This document shows, in pieces, positions 8,258 through 17,197 of a stretch of DNA of 64,000 bases. How positions within the stretch are numbered: the first letter of the stretch is position 1; every line of letters begins with the position of its first letter. The notes beneath the pieces are model-generated. The model was not told the DNA's origin and did no database searches. It saw nothing but the letters and a program-made list of their open reading frames with translations. The position numbers and the translations under genes were made by a program. The stretch comes from Actinopolyspora erythraea (GTDB lineage: Bacteria; Actinomycetota; Actinomycetes; Mycobacteriales; Pseudonocardiaceae), in assembly GCF_002263515.1 (NCBI RefSeq), contig NZ_CP022752.1:4836001-4900000 (forward strand), written 5' to 3'.

Positions 8258-9934
8258 ATGGGCACACCGGCCGATTCACCGACCCGCGCGACAGTGCAGC
8301 TCGATCACGGGGTGCGCAGGGACGTCAACAAGATCAGCCTGCTGTTCACCGGGGTCGGGGCGATCATCGGATCCGGATGGCTGTTCGGCGCCCTCTACGC
8401 CTCCCAGATCGCCGGACCGGCAGCGATCCTGTCCTGGGTCGTGGGCGCGATCATGGTGCTGTTCATCGGGTTCGCCTACGCCGAGCTGTCGGTGATGTTC
8501 CCGGTGGTCGGCGGGATCATCCGCTTCCCCCACTACTCCTTCGGCTCCTTCGCCAGCTACAGCGCGGGTTGGATCAGCTGGCTGGCCGCCGCCGCGGTCA
8601 CCCCCATCGAAGTCCTGGCCACCATGCAGTACGCCTACCCCTACGCGGGCTGGCTGATGACACCCGCGGAGGGGGAGTACCTGGTCAGCGGCTACGGCTG
8701 GTTGATCGCGATCGCGCTGATGGCCCTCTACAGCACGATCAACGCGCTGGGCGTGGGGGTCTTCGCCAGGCTGAACAACATACTGGTGTGGTGGAAGCTC
8801 GCGGTGATCGTGCTGGTCATCGTGGTCTTCTTCGCCGTGTCGTTCAATCCCGGCAACCTCACCGAGTTCGGTGGCTTCACCCCGGAGGGGGCGGGGACCA
8901 TCTTCACCGCCATCCCGGCCGCGGGCGTGGCGTTCTCCTACCTGGGCTTCCGCAACGGCGTCGAGTTCGCGGGCGAGACCAACAACCCGCAGCGCAACGT
9001 GCCCTTCGCGCTGATCGGCTCCGTGGTGATCACCGCGATCATCTACGTGCTGCTGCAGATCGCCTTCGTGACCGGACTGCCGCAGCGGCTACTCGGCGAC
9101 GGGTGGGGTGAACTGACCTTCGCCGAGAGCGCGGGGCCGCTCGCCGGACTGGCGCTGGTGCTCGGTGTGGTCTGGACGGCCTGGCTGCTGCGCATCGACG
9201 CCGTGATCTCCCCCGCCGACACCGGGCTGATCTACGCGGGTGTGACCACCCGGCTGTCCTACGCCAACGCCCGCAACGACAACGCACCGCAGGCGCTGAC
9301 CCGGCTGAACCGGCGTGGGGTCCCCTGGGTCTCGGTGCTGCTGATGTTCGTGGTCGGGTGCTTCTTCTTCCTGCCCTTCCCCGCCTGGTCGAAGTTCATC
9401 GGCTTCATCACCTCGGCCTTCGCCGTGTCCTTCGCACCGGGCTGCCTGGTGGTCGGGGCCATGCGGCGTCAGCTGCCCGATCAGGATCGCCCCTTCCGGC
9501 TGCCCGGCGGCGACACTATTCCGCTGCTGGCGTTCTTCTCGTCCAACCTGCTGGTGTTCTGGTCCACCTGGCCGATCAACGAGAAGATGCTCATCGGGTT
9601 GCTGGCCGGCTACGTGGTGTTCGTGATCTACCACGTGACCACCAAGCACGACACGCCGCCGGTGGACTTCAAGTCCGGCTCCTGGTTCCCGGTCTGGCTC
9701 GCCGGGCTGATGGTCCTGAGCTACTTCGGTGATGTCACGCCGAACCAGCCCGTCGACGAGGCACTGCTGCTGCAGGGCGGTGACGGCCCGGTCGGGGTCG
9801 GGCTCGGCGCGCTGATCATCGCGGGGTGGAGCGTGCTGATCTACTACTACGCGATGGCCGTGCGGTTGTCCTCCCGGCGCACGGCGGCCTACGTGGAGAA
9901 GACCCCGACCGACGCCCCCACCACGGCGGGCTGA
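8258..9934 (+). CDS. APC-superfamily amino acid permease, copy 1
   Basis: A 558-residue integral membrane protein with about 12 or more hydrophobic segments. It opens with GVGAIIGSGWLFGA, the glycine-rich first helix of APC transporters. The sequence resembles proton-coupled acidic-amino-acid symporters of the YveA type, but the substrate cannot be read from it. The ATG at 8258 follows GGGGCGGA. A paralogue with long identical DNA blocks lies at 10391-12064. Hydrophilic tails lie at both ends, and the last residues (TPTDAPTTAG) are identical in both copies. Confidence 0.88.
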   Translation: MGTPADSPTRATVQLDHGVRRDVNKISLLFTGVGAIIGSGWLFGALYASQIAGPAAILSWVVGAIMVLFIGFAYAELSVMFPVVGGIIRFPHYSFGSFASYSAGWISWLAAAAVTPIEVLATMQYAYPYAGWLMTPAEGEYLVSGYGWLIAIALMALYSTINALGVGVFARLNNILVWWKLAVIVLVIVVFFAVSFNPGNLTEFGGFTPEGAGTIFTAIPAAGVAFSYLGFRNGVEFAGETNNPQRNVPFALIGSVVITAIIYVLLQIAFVTGLPQRLLGDGWGELTFAESAGPLAGLALVLGVVWTAWLLRIDAVISPADTGLIYAGVTTRLSYANARNDNAPQALTRLNRRGVPWVSVLLMFVVGCFFFLPFPAWSKFIGFITSAFAVSFAPGCLVVGAMRRQLPDQDRPFRLPGGDTIPLLAFFSSNLLVFWSTWPINEKMLIGLLAGYVVFVIYHVTTKHDTPPVDFKSGSWFPVWLAGLMVLSYFGDVTPNQPVDEALLLQGGDGPVGVGLGALIIAGWSVLIYYYAMAVRLSSRRTAAYVEKTPTDAPTTAG

Positions 9935-10390
9935 CTCGCCGGTTACCGGCGCGCACCCCGGACCGGTGCCGCCGACAGGCTCCCGTTCCCGCCCCGAGGC
10001 CGTGCGGTTCCCACGTGCGAACGCGGCGGCGAAAGCGAGGCGTCGACCGCGCTCCGAGTCGCCACGGCGGTCTCGTCACCGGTTTTCCCGCTCTCGGAAC
10101 GCGGACTCGACGACGTTCGCCACACGCACACGAGTCACCCAAGCTCTCCCAGAATCCGGGACGGAGCCGGTCAGCGTCGGCGCCCGAATCCCGCGATTCT
10201 GATCACAGGGGACGGTGCGAATCGTCCGGGATGCCACGCGATCGCATGGTCTGCGCACAGTGTCGCACACAAAATGTTACTTGCTTGCGCGACAGGTTAA
10301 CCGTTTCGTGTTGACGACGCCGCCCGAATCCTAGAGAGTCCACGCTCACGGTAGTAATCGACCTCACAAAGGTATGGAAAGGGCGAATAG
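9935..10390. other. Gene-free spacer between the two permeases
   Basis: No coding region is supported in these 456 bp. A small hairpin with arms CGCCGGT and ACCGGCG (9937-9951) sits just after the copy 1 stop and could help termination. From about 10200 the sequence becomes less G+C-rich (AAATGTTACTTGC, GGTTAACCG, GTGTTGACG), which is where a promoter for copy 2 is expected; I could not assign convincing -35/-10 boxes. GGAAAGGG precedes the copy 2 start. Confidence 0.5.
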
Positions 10391-12064
10391 ATGGCGACAC
10401 CAACTGCGCCACCGACGCAGGCCAAGGTGCAGCTCGATCACGGGGTGCGCAGGGATGTGAATCGGATCAGCCTGCTGTTCACCGGGGTCGGGGCGATCAT
10501 CGGATCCGGATGGCTGTTCGGCGCCCTCTACGCCTCCCAGATCGCCGGACCGGCAGCGATCCTGTCGTGGATCATCGGCGCGATCATGATCATGCTGATC
10601 GGTTTCGTATACGCCGAGCTGTCGGTGATGTTCCCGGTGGTCGGCGGGATCATCCGCTTCCCCCACTACTCCTTCGGCTCCTTCGCCAGCTTCAGCTCCG
10701 GCTGGATCAGCTGGCTGGCCGCCGCCGCGGTCACCCCCATCGAAGTCCTGGCCACCATGCAGTACGCCTACCCGTACGCGAGCTGGCTGATGGTGGAGTC
10801 CGACGGCGAATACCTGGTCCACGGAGCGGGCTGGTTCGTGGCCATCGGACTCATGGCGCTGTACAGCGGGATCAACGTACTCGGTGTCCGACTGTTCGCC
10901 TACCTGAACAACATACTGGTGTGGTGGAAGCTCGCGGTGATCGTGCTGGTCATCGTGGTGCTGTTCGCCGCCGAGTTCAACCCGGGCAACCTCACCGACT
11001 TCGGTGGCTTCATGCCCAGCGGTGCGGGTGCCATCTTCACCGCCATCCCGGCCGCCGGTATCGCGTTCTCCTACCTGGGCTTCCGCAACGGCGTGGAGTT
11101 CGCGGGCGAGACCAACAACCCGCAGCGCAACGTGCCCTTCGCGCTGATCGGCTCCGTGGTGATCACCGCGGTCATCTACGTGCTGCTGCAGATCTCCTTC
11201 ATCACCGGGTTGCCGGAACGTCTGCTGGGCAACGGCTGGGAGAACCTCGAGTTCGCCGAGAACGCGGGCCCGCTGGCCGGACTGGCGCTGACGCTGGGCG
11301 TGGCGTGGATGGCGTTCCTGCTGCGCGTCGACGCCGTGATCTCCCCCGCCGACACCGGGCTGATCTACGCGGGTGTGACCACCCGGCTGTCCTACGCCAA
11401 CGCCCGCAACGACAACGCACCGCAGGCGCTGACCAAGCTCAACAGCAAGGGCGTGCCGTGGGTGTCCATCCTGCTGATGTTCGTGGTCGGGTGCTTCTTC
11501 TTCCTGCCCTTCCCCGCTTGGTCGAAGTTCATCGGCTTCATCAGCTCCGCCTTCGCCGTGTCCTTCGCACCGGGCTGCCTCGTCGTGGGCGCGCTGCGCA
11601 GGCAGCTGCCCGATCAGGAACGCCCCTTCCGGCTGCCCGCCGGTGACCTCATCCCGGTACTGGCGTTCATCGCCTCCGGGCTGCTGGTGTTCTGGTCGGG
11701 CTGGTCGATCAACGAGAAGATGCTCATCGGGTTGCTGACCGGCTACGTGGTGTTCGTGATCTACCACGTGACCACCAAGCACGACACACCGCCGGTGGAC
11801 TTCAAGTCCGGCTCCTGGTTCCCGATCTGGCTCGCCGGACTGATGGTCCTGAGCTACTTCGGGGACATGGACGCCAACGCCGAGGCGGCCGCCAGCCTCC
11901 TCAACGGTGGCGACGGAGTGCTCGGCATCGGCACGGGCTCGCTCGTGGTCGCGGTGTGGAGCGTGGCGATGTACTTCTACGCGATAGCGGTACGACTGCC
12001 CGCCCGGCGCGCCGCCGCCTACATCGAGAAGACCCCGACCGACGCCCCCACCACCGCGGGCTGA
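10391..12064 (+). CDS. APC-superfamily amino acid permease, copy 2
   Basis: This 557-residue permease is colinear with the protein at 8258-9934 from the VQLDHGVRRDVN start to the TPTDAPTTAG end. Most transmembrane segments are identical. Differences cluster in the loop after AYPYA (residues ~133-165), in the FITGLPERLLGN loop and in the last periplasmic loop. It was probably produced by tandem duplication, with the two copies then diverging in substrate or regulation. It ends in a double hairpin terminator at 12084-12144. Confidence 0.88.
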   Translation: MATPTAPPTQAKVQLDHGVRRDVNRISLLFTGVGAIIGSGWLFGALYASQIAGPAAILSWIIGAIMIMLIGFVYAELSVMFPVVGGIIRFPHYSFGSFASFSSGWISWLAAAAVTPIEVLATMQYAYPYASWLMVESDGEYLVHGAGWFVAIGLMALYSGINVLGVRLFAYLNNILVWWKLAVIVLVIVVLFAAEFNPGNLTDFGGFMPSGAGAIFTAIPAAGIAFSYLGFRNGVEFAGETNNPQRNVPFALIGSVVITAVIYVLLQISFITGLPERLLGNGWENLEFAENAGPLAGLALTLGVAWMAFLLRVDAVISPADTGLIYAGVTTRLSYANARNDNAPQALTKLNSKGVPWVSILLMFVVGCFFFLPFPAWSKFIGFISSAFAVSFAPGCLVVGALRRQLPDQERPFRLPAGDLIPVLAFIASGLLVFWSGWSINEKMLIGLLTGYVVFVIYHVTTKHDTPPVDFKSGSWFPIWLAGLMVLSYFGDMDANAEAAASLLNGGDGVLGIGTGSLVVAVWSVAMYFYAIAVRLPARRAAAYIEKTPTDAPTTAG

Positions 12065-12083
12065 GACCTCGGGAAACCACTTC

Positions 12084-12144
12084 GGGCCCGTTCCGGAACG
12101 GGCCCCACACCCCGACGGGGCGGGACCGCTCGGTCCCGCCCCGT
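12084..12144 (+). terminator. Double hairpin downstream of permease copy 2
   Basis: An 11-bp perfect inverted repeat with no loop (GGGCCCGTTCC / GGAACGGGCCC, 12084-12105) is followed by a 14-bp perfect stem with a 2-base spacer (12115-12128 with 12131-12144). There is no long T-run, as is common in actinomycetes. Position between the permease stop and the lipid kinase gene supports a terminator. Confidence 0.65.
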
Positions 12145-12251
12145 TCTCGTACCGGCCCCCACCTGTCGAGTAGCACACACCACACACCGGGGAGCCGGCG
12201 CGACGCCCCGCATACACTTCGGGGAGCAGGCACGGCGAGAGGACGGGAGCG

Positions 12252-13178
12252 GTGGTGTCCACCAACGGCGGAGCGAACCGGGTGGCGGTCGTGGTCAACA
12301 CGCTGTCCCGGACAGGAAGTATCGCCTACACCCAGGCCGTGCGGGCCCTGGACGAACTGGGTGTCCCCCTCGGAACCACCTACCCGCTCAAGGACCCGGC
12401 ACGGCTGGTGGAGACGGTGCGCGCGGCCATCGACGAGGAGCACGACCTCGTGGTCATCGGCGGCGGCGACGGCACGATCAGCTCGGTGGTGGACGTGCTG
12501 GCCCACACCGGCGTTCCGATGGGGCTGCTGCCGCTGGGAACGGCCAACGACTTCGCCCGCACCCTGGAGATCCCGACCGAGACCGAGAAGGCCTGCGAGA
12601 CGATCGCCCGAGGCAAGGTCGTCGACATCGACCTCGGGCTGTGCGGCAACAACTACTACGCCAACCGGGCCTCGGTCGGCATCGGAGCGAACGTCGCCAA
12701 CGCCATGTCCCCCAGGCTGAAGAAGACCGTCGGCTCGCTGGCCTACCCGGTGGCCTCGGCGAAGGGCTTCCTGCGGCACCGGCCGTTCCCCGCACGGCTG
12801 ACCTTTCCCGACGGGGACCACCCCACCAAGGAGTTCAACAGCCTGCTGCAGGTCTCCGTCGCCAACGGCCGTTACTTCGGCGGCGGCCAGCTCGCCGTGC
12901 CCGACTCCGGCATCGACGACAGTACGCTGGACGTGACGGTGATCAAGCACGGCAACATCCGCGAGTTGACCACTGTGGTGCGCAACTTCAAGAGCACGAG
13001 GCTGCTGGAGACCGACCAGGCCGAGCACATCCGCACCAGGCGGGTCCGGCTGGAGACCACTCCCAACATGCCGATCAACGTCGACGGCGAGCTGGTGGCC
13101 GGAACCCCGGGTGAGTTCTCGGTGGCTCGGAACGCGCTGCACGTGATCGTGCCGCGAGACTGGGTGGACGGTGGCTGA
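12252..13178 (+). CDS. YegS/DgkB-type lipid (diacylglycerol) kinase
   Basis: A 308-residue protein with the diacylglycerol kinase catalytic fold. The nucleotide loop GGGDGT lies at 70-75, PLGTANDFA at 94-102 (the conserved motif of the YegS/BmrU/Rv2252 group), and a C-terminal beta-sandwich domain ends in NVDGELVAGTPGEF. It should phosphorylate diacylglycerol or a related membrane lipid on the cytoplasmic face. Two adjacent GTG codons (12252, 12255) are possible starts. The gene stands alone after a terminator. Confidence 0.88.
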   Translation: MVSTNGGANRVAVVVNTLSRTGSIAYTQAVRALDELGVPLGTTYPLKDPARLVETVRAAIDEEHDLVVIGGGDGTISSVVDVLAHTGVPMGLLPLGTANDFARTLEIPTETEKACETIARGKVVDIDLGLCGNNYYANRASVGIGANVANAMSPRLKKTVGSLAYPVASAKGFLRHRPFPARLTFPDGDHPTKEFNSLLQVSVANGRYFGGGQLAVPDSGIDDSTLDVTVIKHGNIRELTTVVRNFKSTRLLETDQAEHIRTRRVRLETTPNMPINVDGELVAGTPGEFSVARNALHVIVPRDWVDGG

Positions 13179-13280
13179 GGGAACGCGAGCCGGGCGGCCA
13201 CGCGCCGTACGCCCGCTCCCGAGGCAGGCCCTGGCGAACAACGACGCTTCCGGACCGGTGAGGAACGACCACCGTTGACG

Positions 13281-13472
13281 ATGTGGAACTACAGCAACGC
13301 ACCGCGGTGCACGGTGTGCGCGCACCGCGCGATCATCACCAAACAGCAGGCCCAGACCCTGGTGAACTCCTCGGAGGGCCGACTGGTCGCCTACCAGTGC
13401 CCGATCGAGCTCTCCAGCTGGCACGTCTGGGCGCCGGAGTTCGAACGGGCCGACCAGGGCGGGTCCGAATAG
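13281..13472 (+). CDS. Small conserved-looking CxxC protein of unknown function
   Basis: About 63 residues, starting at ATG 13281 (an in-frame TTG lies at 13275). It has a CTVC pair near the N-terminus and a third cysteine in VAYQCP. It looks like a single-knuckle, zinc-ribbon-type small protein with an acidic tail (FERADQGGSE). Codon usage is like that of its neighbours, and it sits 100 bp after the lipid kinase on the same strand. I do not recognise a named family. Confidence 0.6.
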   Translation: MWNYSNAPRCTVCAHRAIITKQQAQTLVNSSEGRLVAYQCPIELSSWHVWAPEFERADQGGSE

Positions 13473-13805
13473 GGCGCCACAACGTGGGCTCCCGGCGGCG
13501 TCGGTTTCCCGCTGGATCGACCGCGCCGGTGAGGCAGCATGGCGCGGCTGGCGTCATTTCTCGCGAGACCGCCGTGCCGCTTCGACGCAGTGCCGCACCC
13601 CAACGTCCTCGCACGCCCGAGCTCCCACCACTCACACCGTCGCCCACCACCGGGCCCTCTTGCCCCGTACTCCGCCGCACCACAGGACTTCCCGCCCCTG
13701 CTTGAAGCAGTGCTCCAGAAGTGCCGCCGCGCCCGTCGATCATTGGTGTCTCTGAGGCCTTCTCGGCGTCGCCGACGCCGAACAACCAGGCACGCAGTCC
13801 GGCCA

Positions 13806-13905
13806 ACCGCGGGTCCTCTCGTGGTGCTCTCGCGAGAACGCCCCCGACGTGGGTACCTACTCGATGCCGGGGGAACCGCACCGAGAGCCCACGAGAGGAC
13901 CCGTC
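13806..13905. repeat. Nested-hairpin repeat, copy C
   Basis: Same orientation as copy A. Outer arms GGGTCCTCTCGTGG and CCACGAGAGGACCC pair perfectly; an inner stem GCCCCCGACG / TGCCGGGGG follows, and the apex GGTACC is altered. It lies between the convergent CxxC gene and PIG-L gene. The remainder of the 13473-13940 gap has no supported gene. Confidence 0.8.
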
Positions 13906-13940
13906 AAGCGATCATCTCGCCCGATCGGGCCGGATAGGAG

Positions 13941-14672
13941 TCACTCGACGAGTTCGAAGGTGACGGCGTGCTCGGTGCCGAACAAGGCCCCCGCCTCGGC
14001 GGTCGTGCGGTGCAGGAAGTCGCGCGCCATCTCCTCGGGTGCCTGTTCGGTGAGCGCCGACAGGTAGGCGGCGTGCGCGGCCAGCGACTCCACCGCCCGG
14101 CCGAGGGTCGGACCGACGTCGACCGCGTGCGTGGGGTGCGGGGACCCGGCCACGGCGATCCGGCGCACCCCGTTCCAGGGCGGCAGGTTCTCCTCGGTGA
14201 CCAGTTCGGGAAAGATCCAGCGGTTTCCCGCGTCGCCCACGGCGTCCAGTGCGGCCCTGCCCACGGCGCGGTGATCCGGGCTGTTCCAGCCGCCGAACCC
14301 CCACCGGTCGTAGTGGTTGAACGTGACGACCAGCTCGGGGCGCACCTCCCGGATACCGCGCGCCAGGTCGCGCCGCAGCACGGTGCCCTCCTCGATGACG
14401 CCGTCCCGGTGGTCGAGGAAGCGCACGTCCTCCACGCCGACCAGGGCGGCGCTCTCCCGCTGCTCCCGCTCCCGCAGCGGCCCGGCCTGCTCGGGAGCGA
14501 GCCCGTCGATACCGGCCTCACCGCGCGAGGCCAGCAGGTAGGAGACCTCGCGTCCTTCCTCGGTCCAACGCGCCACCGCCGCACAGGCGGCGAACTCCAC
14601 GTCGTCCGGATGCGCCACGACCACCAGCGCGCGCTGCCAGTCGGTCGGCATGGGTTCGAGCGACTCGGTCAT
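13941..14672 (-). CDS. PIG-L family (LmbE-like) deacetylase
   Basis: A 243-residue zinc-dependent N-deacetylase fold with the AHPDD metal motif at residues 20-24, FLDHRDG, TFNHYDRWGFGGWNSPDHRAV and a late HPTH segment. Members remove acetyl groups from GlcNAc-type conjugates such as mycothiol intermediates or their conjugates. The exact substrate is not evident, since MshB and Mca are longer and carry other signatures. The ATG at 14672 has a G-rich tract upstream; an earlier in-frame start at 14693 is less likely. It is monocistronic. Confidence 0.85.
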   Translation of the reverse strand: MTESLEPMPTDWQRALVVVAHPDDVEFAACAAVARWTEEGREVSYLLASRGEAGIDGLAPEQAGPLREREQRESAALVGVEDVRFLDHRDGVIEEGTVLRRDLARGIREVRPELVVTFNHYDRWGFGGWNSPDHRAVGRAALDAVGDAGNRWIFPELVTEENLPPWNGVRRIAVAGSPHPTHAVDVGPTLGRAVESLAAHAAYLSALTEQAPEEMARDFLHRTTAEAGALFGTEHAVTFELVE

Positions 14673-14940
14673 GAAACCCCCGTCTTCGGCCAAGGATCGG
14701 TCACCGAAGTTACCGGGTCATCGGGTTCGCGGCACGGGAATCACCGATTTCGCCCGGAAATCGCCGCGGCGCCCGTCGAGACGGGACCACGCGGCCACGC
14801 GGCGCACGGAACTCCGGCGCGTGAGGCGAACGCATCGCGGCGAGGCCGGGCCGCTCGCCGCACAGGCCGCTACTCACCAGCCGGCCCACGCCCCTTCGAC
14901 GCTCGCGGCGCCGGAACGACCACGCACGCAGCCCAGCCAA

Positions 14941-15046
14941 CCGCGGGTTCTCCCGTGCGGCTCTCGCGAGGAAGGCCCGACGTTGTGTAGATCGCTACCC
15001 GATGTCGGGCCTCGCCGCAGCGAGAGCCGCACGAGAGGTTCCGCCA
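14941..15046. repeat. Nested-hairpin repeat, copy D
   Basis: Same orientation as copy A. The outer arm GGTTCTCCCGTGCGGCTCTCGC pairs with GCGAGAGCCGCACGAGAGGTT. The inner stem is GCCCGACGT / GATGTCGGGC, and the apex is GTAG-ATCG-CTAC. It lies within the 14673-15079 gap upstream of the deacetylase and downstream of the flavoprotein gene, with no gene beside it. Confidence 0.85.
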
Positions 15047-15079
15047 AGCGAATTCACTGGCAGATCAGTACAGAATGGA

Positions 15080-16738
15080 CTAAATAAGGTCGCGGGCGAT
15101 CGCCCGCCCCGCGTTACGCCCCGAGAAGACGCAACCGCCGAGGAAGGTCCCCTCCAGCGCGTTGTAGCCGTGCACCCCGCCACCGCCGAAACCCGCCACC
15201 TCACCGGCCGCGTAGAGCCCGTCGAAGGTCGAGCCGTCGGGGCGCATCACCTGCGAGTCCAGGTTGGTCTCCAGTCCGCCCAGGGTCTTGCGGGTGAGCG
15301 GTCGGAGCCGTACCGCGACCAGCGGTCCGTTGCCGTCGTCGAGCAGCCCGTGCGGTGTGGCGACCCGGATCGCCCTGTCGCTGACGAACCTGCGCGCCGC
15401 GCGGATCGCCGAGACCTGCATGTCCTTGCCGTAGGGCCGGCTCATCTCGGCGTCCCGTGCGGCCACCCGATCCCGCACGGCCCCGAAGTCCAGCAGCGAC
15501 TCGCCGGTGAGCTCGTTCATGCCGTCGACCAGGTCCCGCAGGTTGTCCCGCACCACGAAGTCGACGCCGTGGCGCTTGAACGCCTCGACCGGGCCGGGAG
15601 CCCCCTTGCGCACCCGGGACAGCAGCTTGCGCGGGCTCTTGTCCGTCAGGTCGGGGTTCTGCTCCGAGCCCGACAGCGCGAACTCCTTGGCCAGGATGCT
15701 CTGGTCCAGCAGGAACCAGCTGTAGTCGTAACCGGTGCCGAGGATGTGGCGCAGCGTCCCCATGTTGTCGAATCCCGGGAAGTACGGCGCGGGCAACCGC
15801 TCACCCGTGGCGTCCAGCCACATCGAGGAGGGGCCCGGCAGAATGCGGATCCCGTGTCCCGGCCAGACCGGGTCCCAGTTGGTGATGCCCTCGGTGTAGT
15901 GCCACATCCGGTCGCGGTTGACCACGCTGGCACCCGCGCGCTCACCGGCGTCCAGCATCCTGCCGTCCACGTGCGCGGGAACCCCGGTGAGCATGTGCTC
16001 CGGCGCCCGACCCAGCCAGGAGGGCCAGTTCCGGCGGACCAGCTCGTGGTCGCCGCCGATGCCGCCGGAGGTGACCACCACGGCCTGCGCGTGGTACTCG
16101 AACTCCCCCACCACGTTCCGCGAGGAGGCCACTCCCCGCCGTTCGGCGGAGGGCTCCAGCACACCGCCGCGCACGCCGTGCGCGGCACCGTCGGAGACGA
16201 GCAGCTCGTCCACCCGGTGGCGGTACCGGATCCGCACCAGGCCCGCGCGCTCGGCGCGCAGCACCCGCTCGGCGAACACCCGCACGATCTCGGGGCCGGT
16301 GCCCCAGCCGAAGTGGAACCGGGGCACCGAGTTGCCGTGGGACGTGGCGGTGCCGCCACCGCGCTCGGCCCACCCCACGAAGGGCATGAACCGCATCCCC
16401 AGCCCGCGCAGGTAGGAGCGCTTCTCCCCCGCTGCGAACTCGACGTAGGCCCGGGCCCAGCGGCGCGGCCAGTAGTCGACCTCCGGCCGGTCGAAGGCGG
16501 CGCTGTTGGTCCAGTCACGCAGTGCCAGCTCGTAGCTGTCCCGCACACCGAGCCTGCGCTGTTCCGGGCTGTCCACGAGGAACAGTCCGCCGAGGGACCA
16601 GTGAGCCTGCCCTCCGAGGTTGTCGGCGTTCTCCTGCTCGACCAGCAGCACGGATCTGCCCGCGCGGGTCAGCTCGTAGGTGGCCACCAGTCCGGCCAGG
16701 CCCGCCCCGACCACGATGACGTCCGCGTCCGATGCCAC
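15080..16738 (-). CDS. FAD-binding dehydrogenase, KstD/fumarate-reductase flavoprotein superfamily
   Basis: A 552-residue flavoprotein. The dinucleotide-binding GAGLAG lies at residues 11-16, with a ribose-binding acidic end LLVEQE and the C-terminal FAD motif GLYAAGEVAGFGGGGVHGYNALEGTFLGGCVFSGR. It belongs to the group usually annotated as FAD-binding dehydrogenase related to 3-ketosteroid delta-1-dehydrogenases. No steroid genes lie nearby, so the substrate is unknown. GTG 16738 is preferred because GGGAGG lies 8 bases upstream and the Rossmann strand begins directly after it. Confidence 0.85.
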   Translation of the reverse strand: MASDADVIVVGAGLAGLVATYELTRAGRSVLLVEQENADNLGGQAHWSLGGLFLVDSPEQRRLGVRDSYELALRDWTNSAAFDRPEVDYWPRRWARAYVEFAAGEKRSYLRGLGMRFMPFVGWAERGGGTATSHGNSVPRFHFGWGTGPEIVRVFAERVLRAERAGLVRIRYRHRVDELLVSDGAAHGVRGGVLEPSAERRGVASSRNVVGEFEYHAQAVVVTSGGIGGDHELVRRNWPSWLGRAPEHMLTGVPAHVDGRMLDAGERAGASVVNRDRMWHYTEGITNWDPVWPGHGIRILPGPSSMWLDATGERLPAPYFPGFDNMGTLRHILGTGYDYSWFLLDQSILAKEFALSGSEQNPDLTDKSPRKLLSRVRKGAPGPVEAFKRHGVDFVVRDNLRDLVDGMNELTGESLLDFGAVRDRVAARDAEMSRPYGKDMQVSAIRAARRFVSDRAIRVATPHGLLDDGNGPLVAVRLRPLTRKTLGGLETNLDSQVMRPDGSTFDGLYAAGEVAGFGGGGVHGYNALEGTFLGGCVFSGRNAGRAIARDLI

Positions 16739-17043
16739 GACCGCACCTCCCGTTCGTCTCGGGTTCGCCGCTCCGCCGTCGCGGGCCCCGCCCCGGTGAC
16801 GGGAGCAGCGGTCGGTCATCGGCCACGGCCGAGTTCGTCCACCCGGCGCCACCGTTCGACCGGCCTCGCGCGAAGCGTGAGCCACGAAACACTATCCGAT
16901 ACTCACCGGGACCGGAACAGTGTTTCCGGATGCCACCGTCCCCGGTAGTGCTTTGTCGGGTCGGGGTGTCCGTCGGAAGGTGGTATCCCGACGCTGGTTC
17001 TCGGCGCCGCGGGCGCCGAAACGCCCACGCACGCGCCTCGCAC

Positions 17044-17149
17044 CGCCACGGGACCTCTCGGGGGATGCTCTCGCGAGGAAGGCCCGTGTTGTGCGGTAGC
17101 TGCCCGATGTCGGGCCTGGCCGTTCACGAGACCGCGAGGGGCTCGTCAA
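17044..17149. repeat. Nested-hairpin repeat, copy E (degenerate)
   Basis: This copy keeps GGGACCTCTCG, GCTCTCGCGAGGAAGGCCC and the inner GCCCG / CGATGTCGGGC, but the right outer arm is decayed (TTCACGAGACCGCGAGGGG). It lies in the 16739-17197 gap between the flavoprotein promoter side and the mctP stop. No gene is supported there. Confidence 0.75.
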
Positions 17150-17197
17150 CCGAGCGCGGCGGAAAACCGGGCCGACAACGCCCTGATTGGCGACGAG

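Noticed and set aside
10364..12301. 645-residue minus-strand open frame
   Set aside because: Antisense to permease copy 2; its histidine- and aspartate-rich sequence is the usual mirror of hydrophobic codons.
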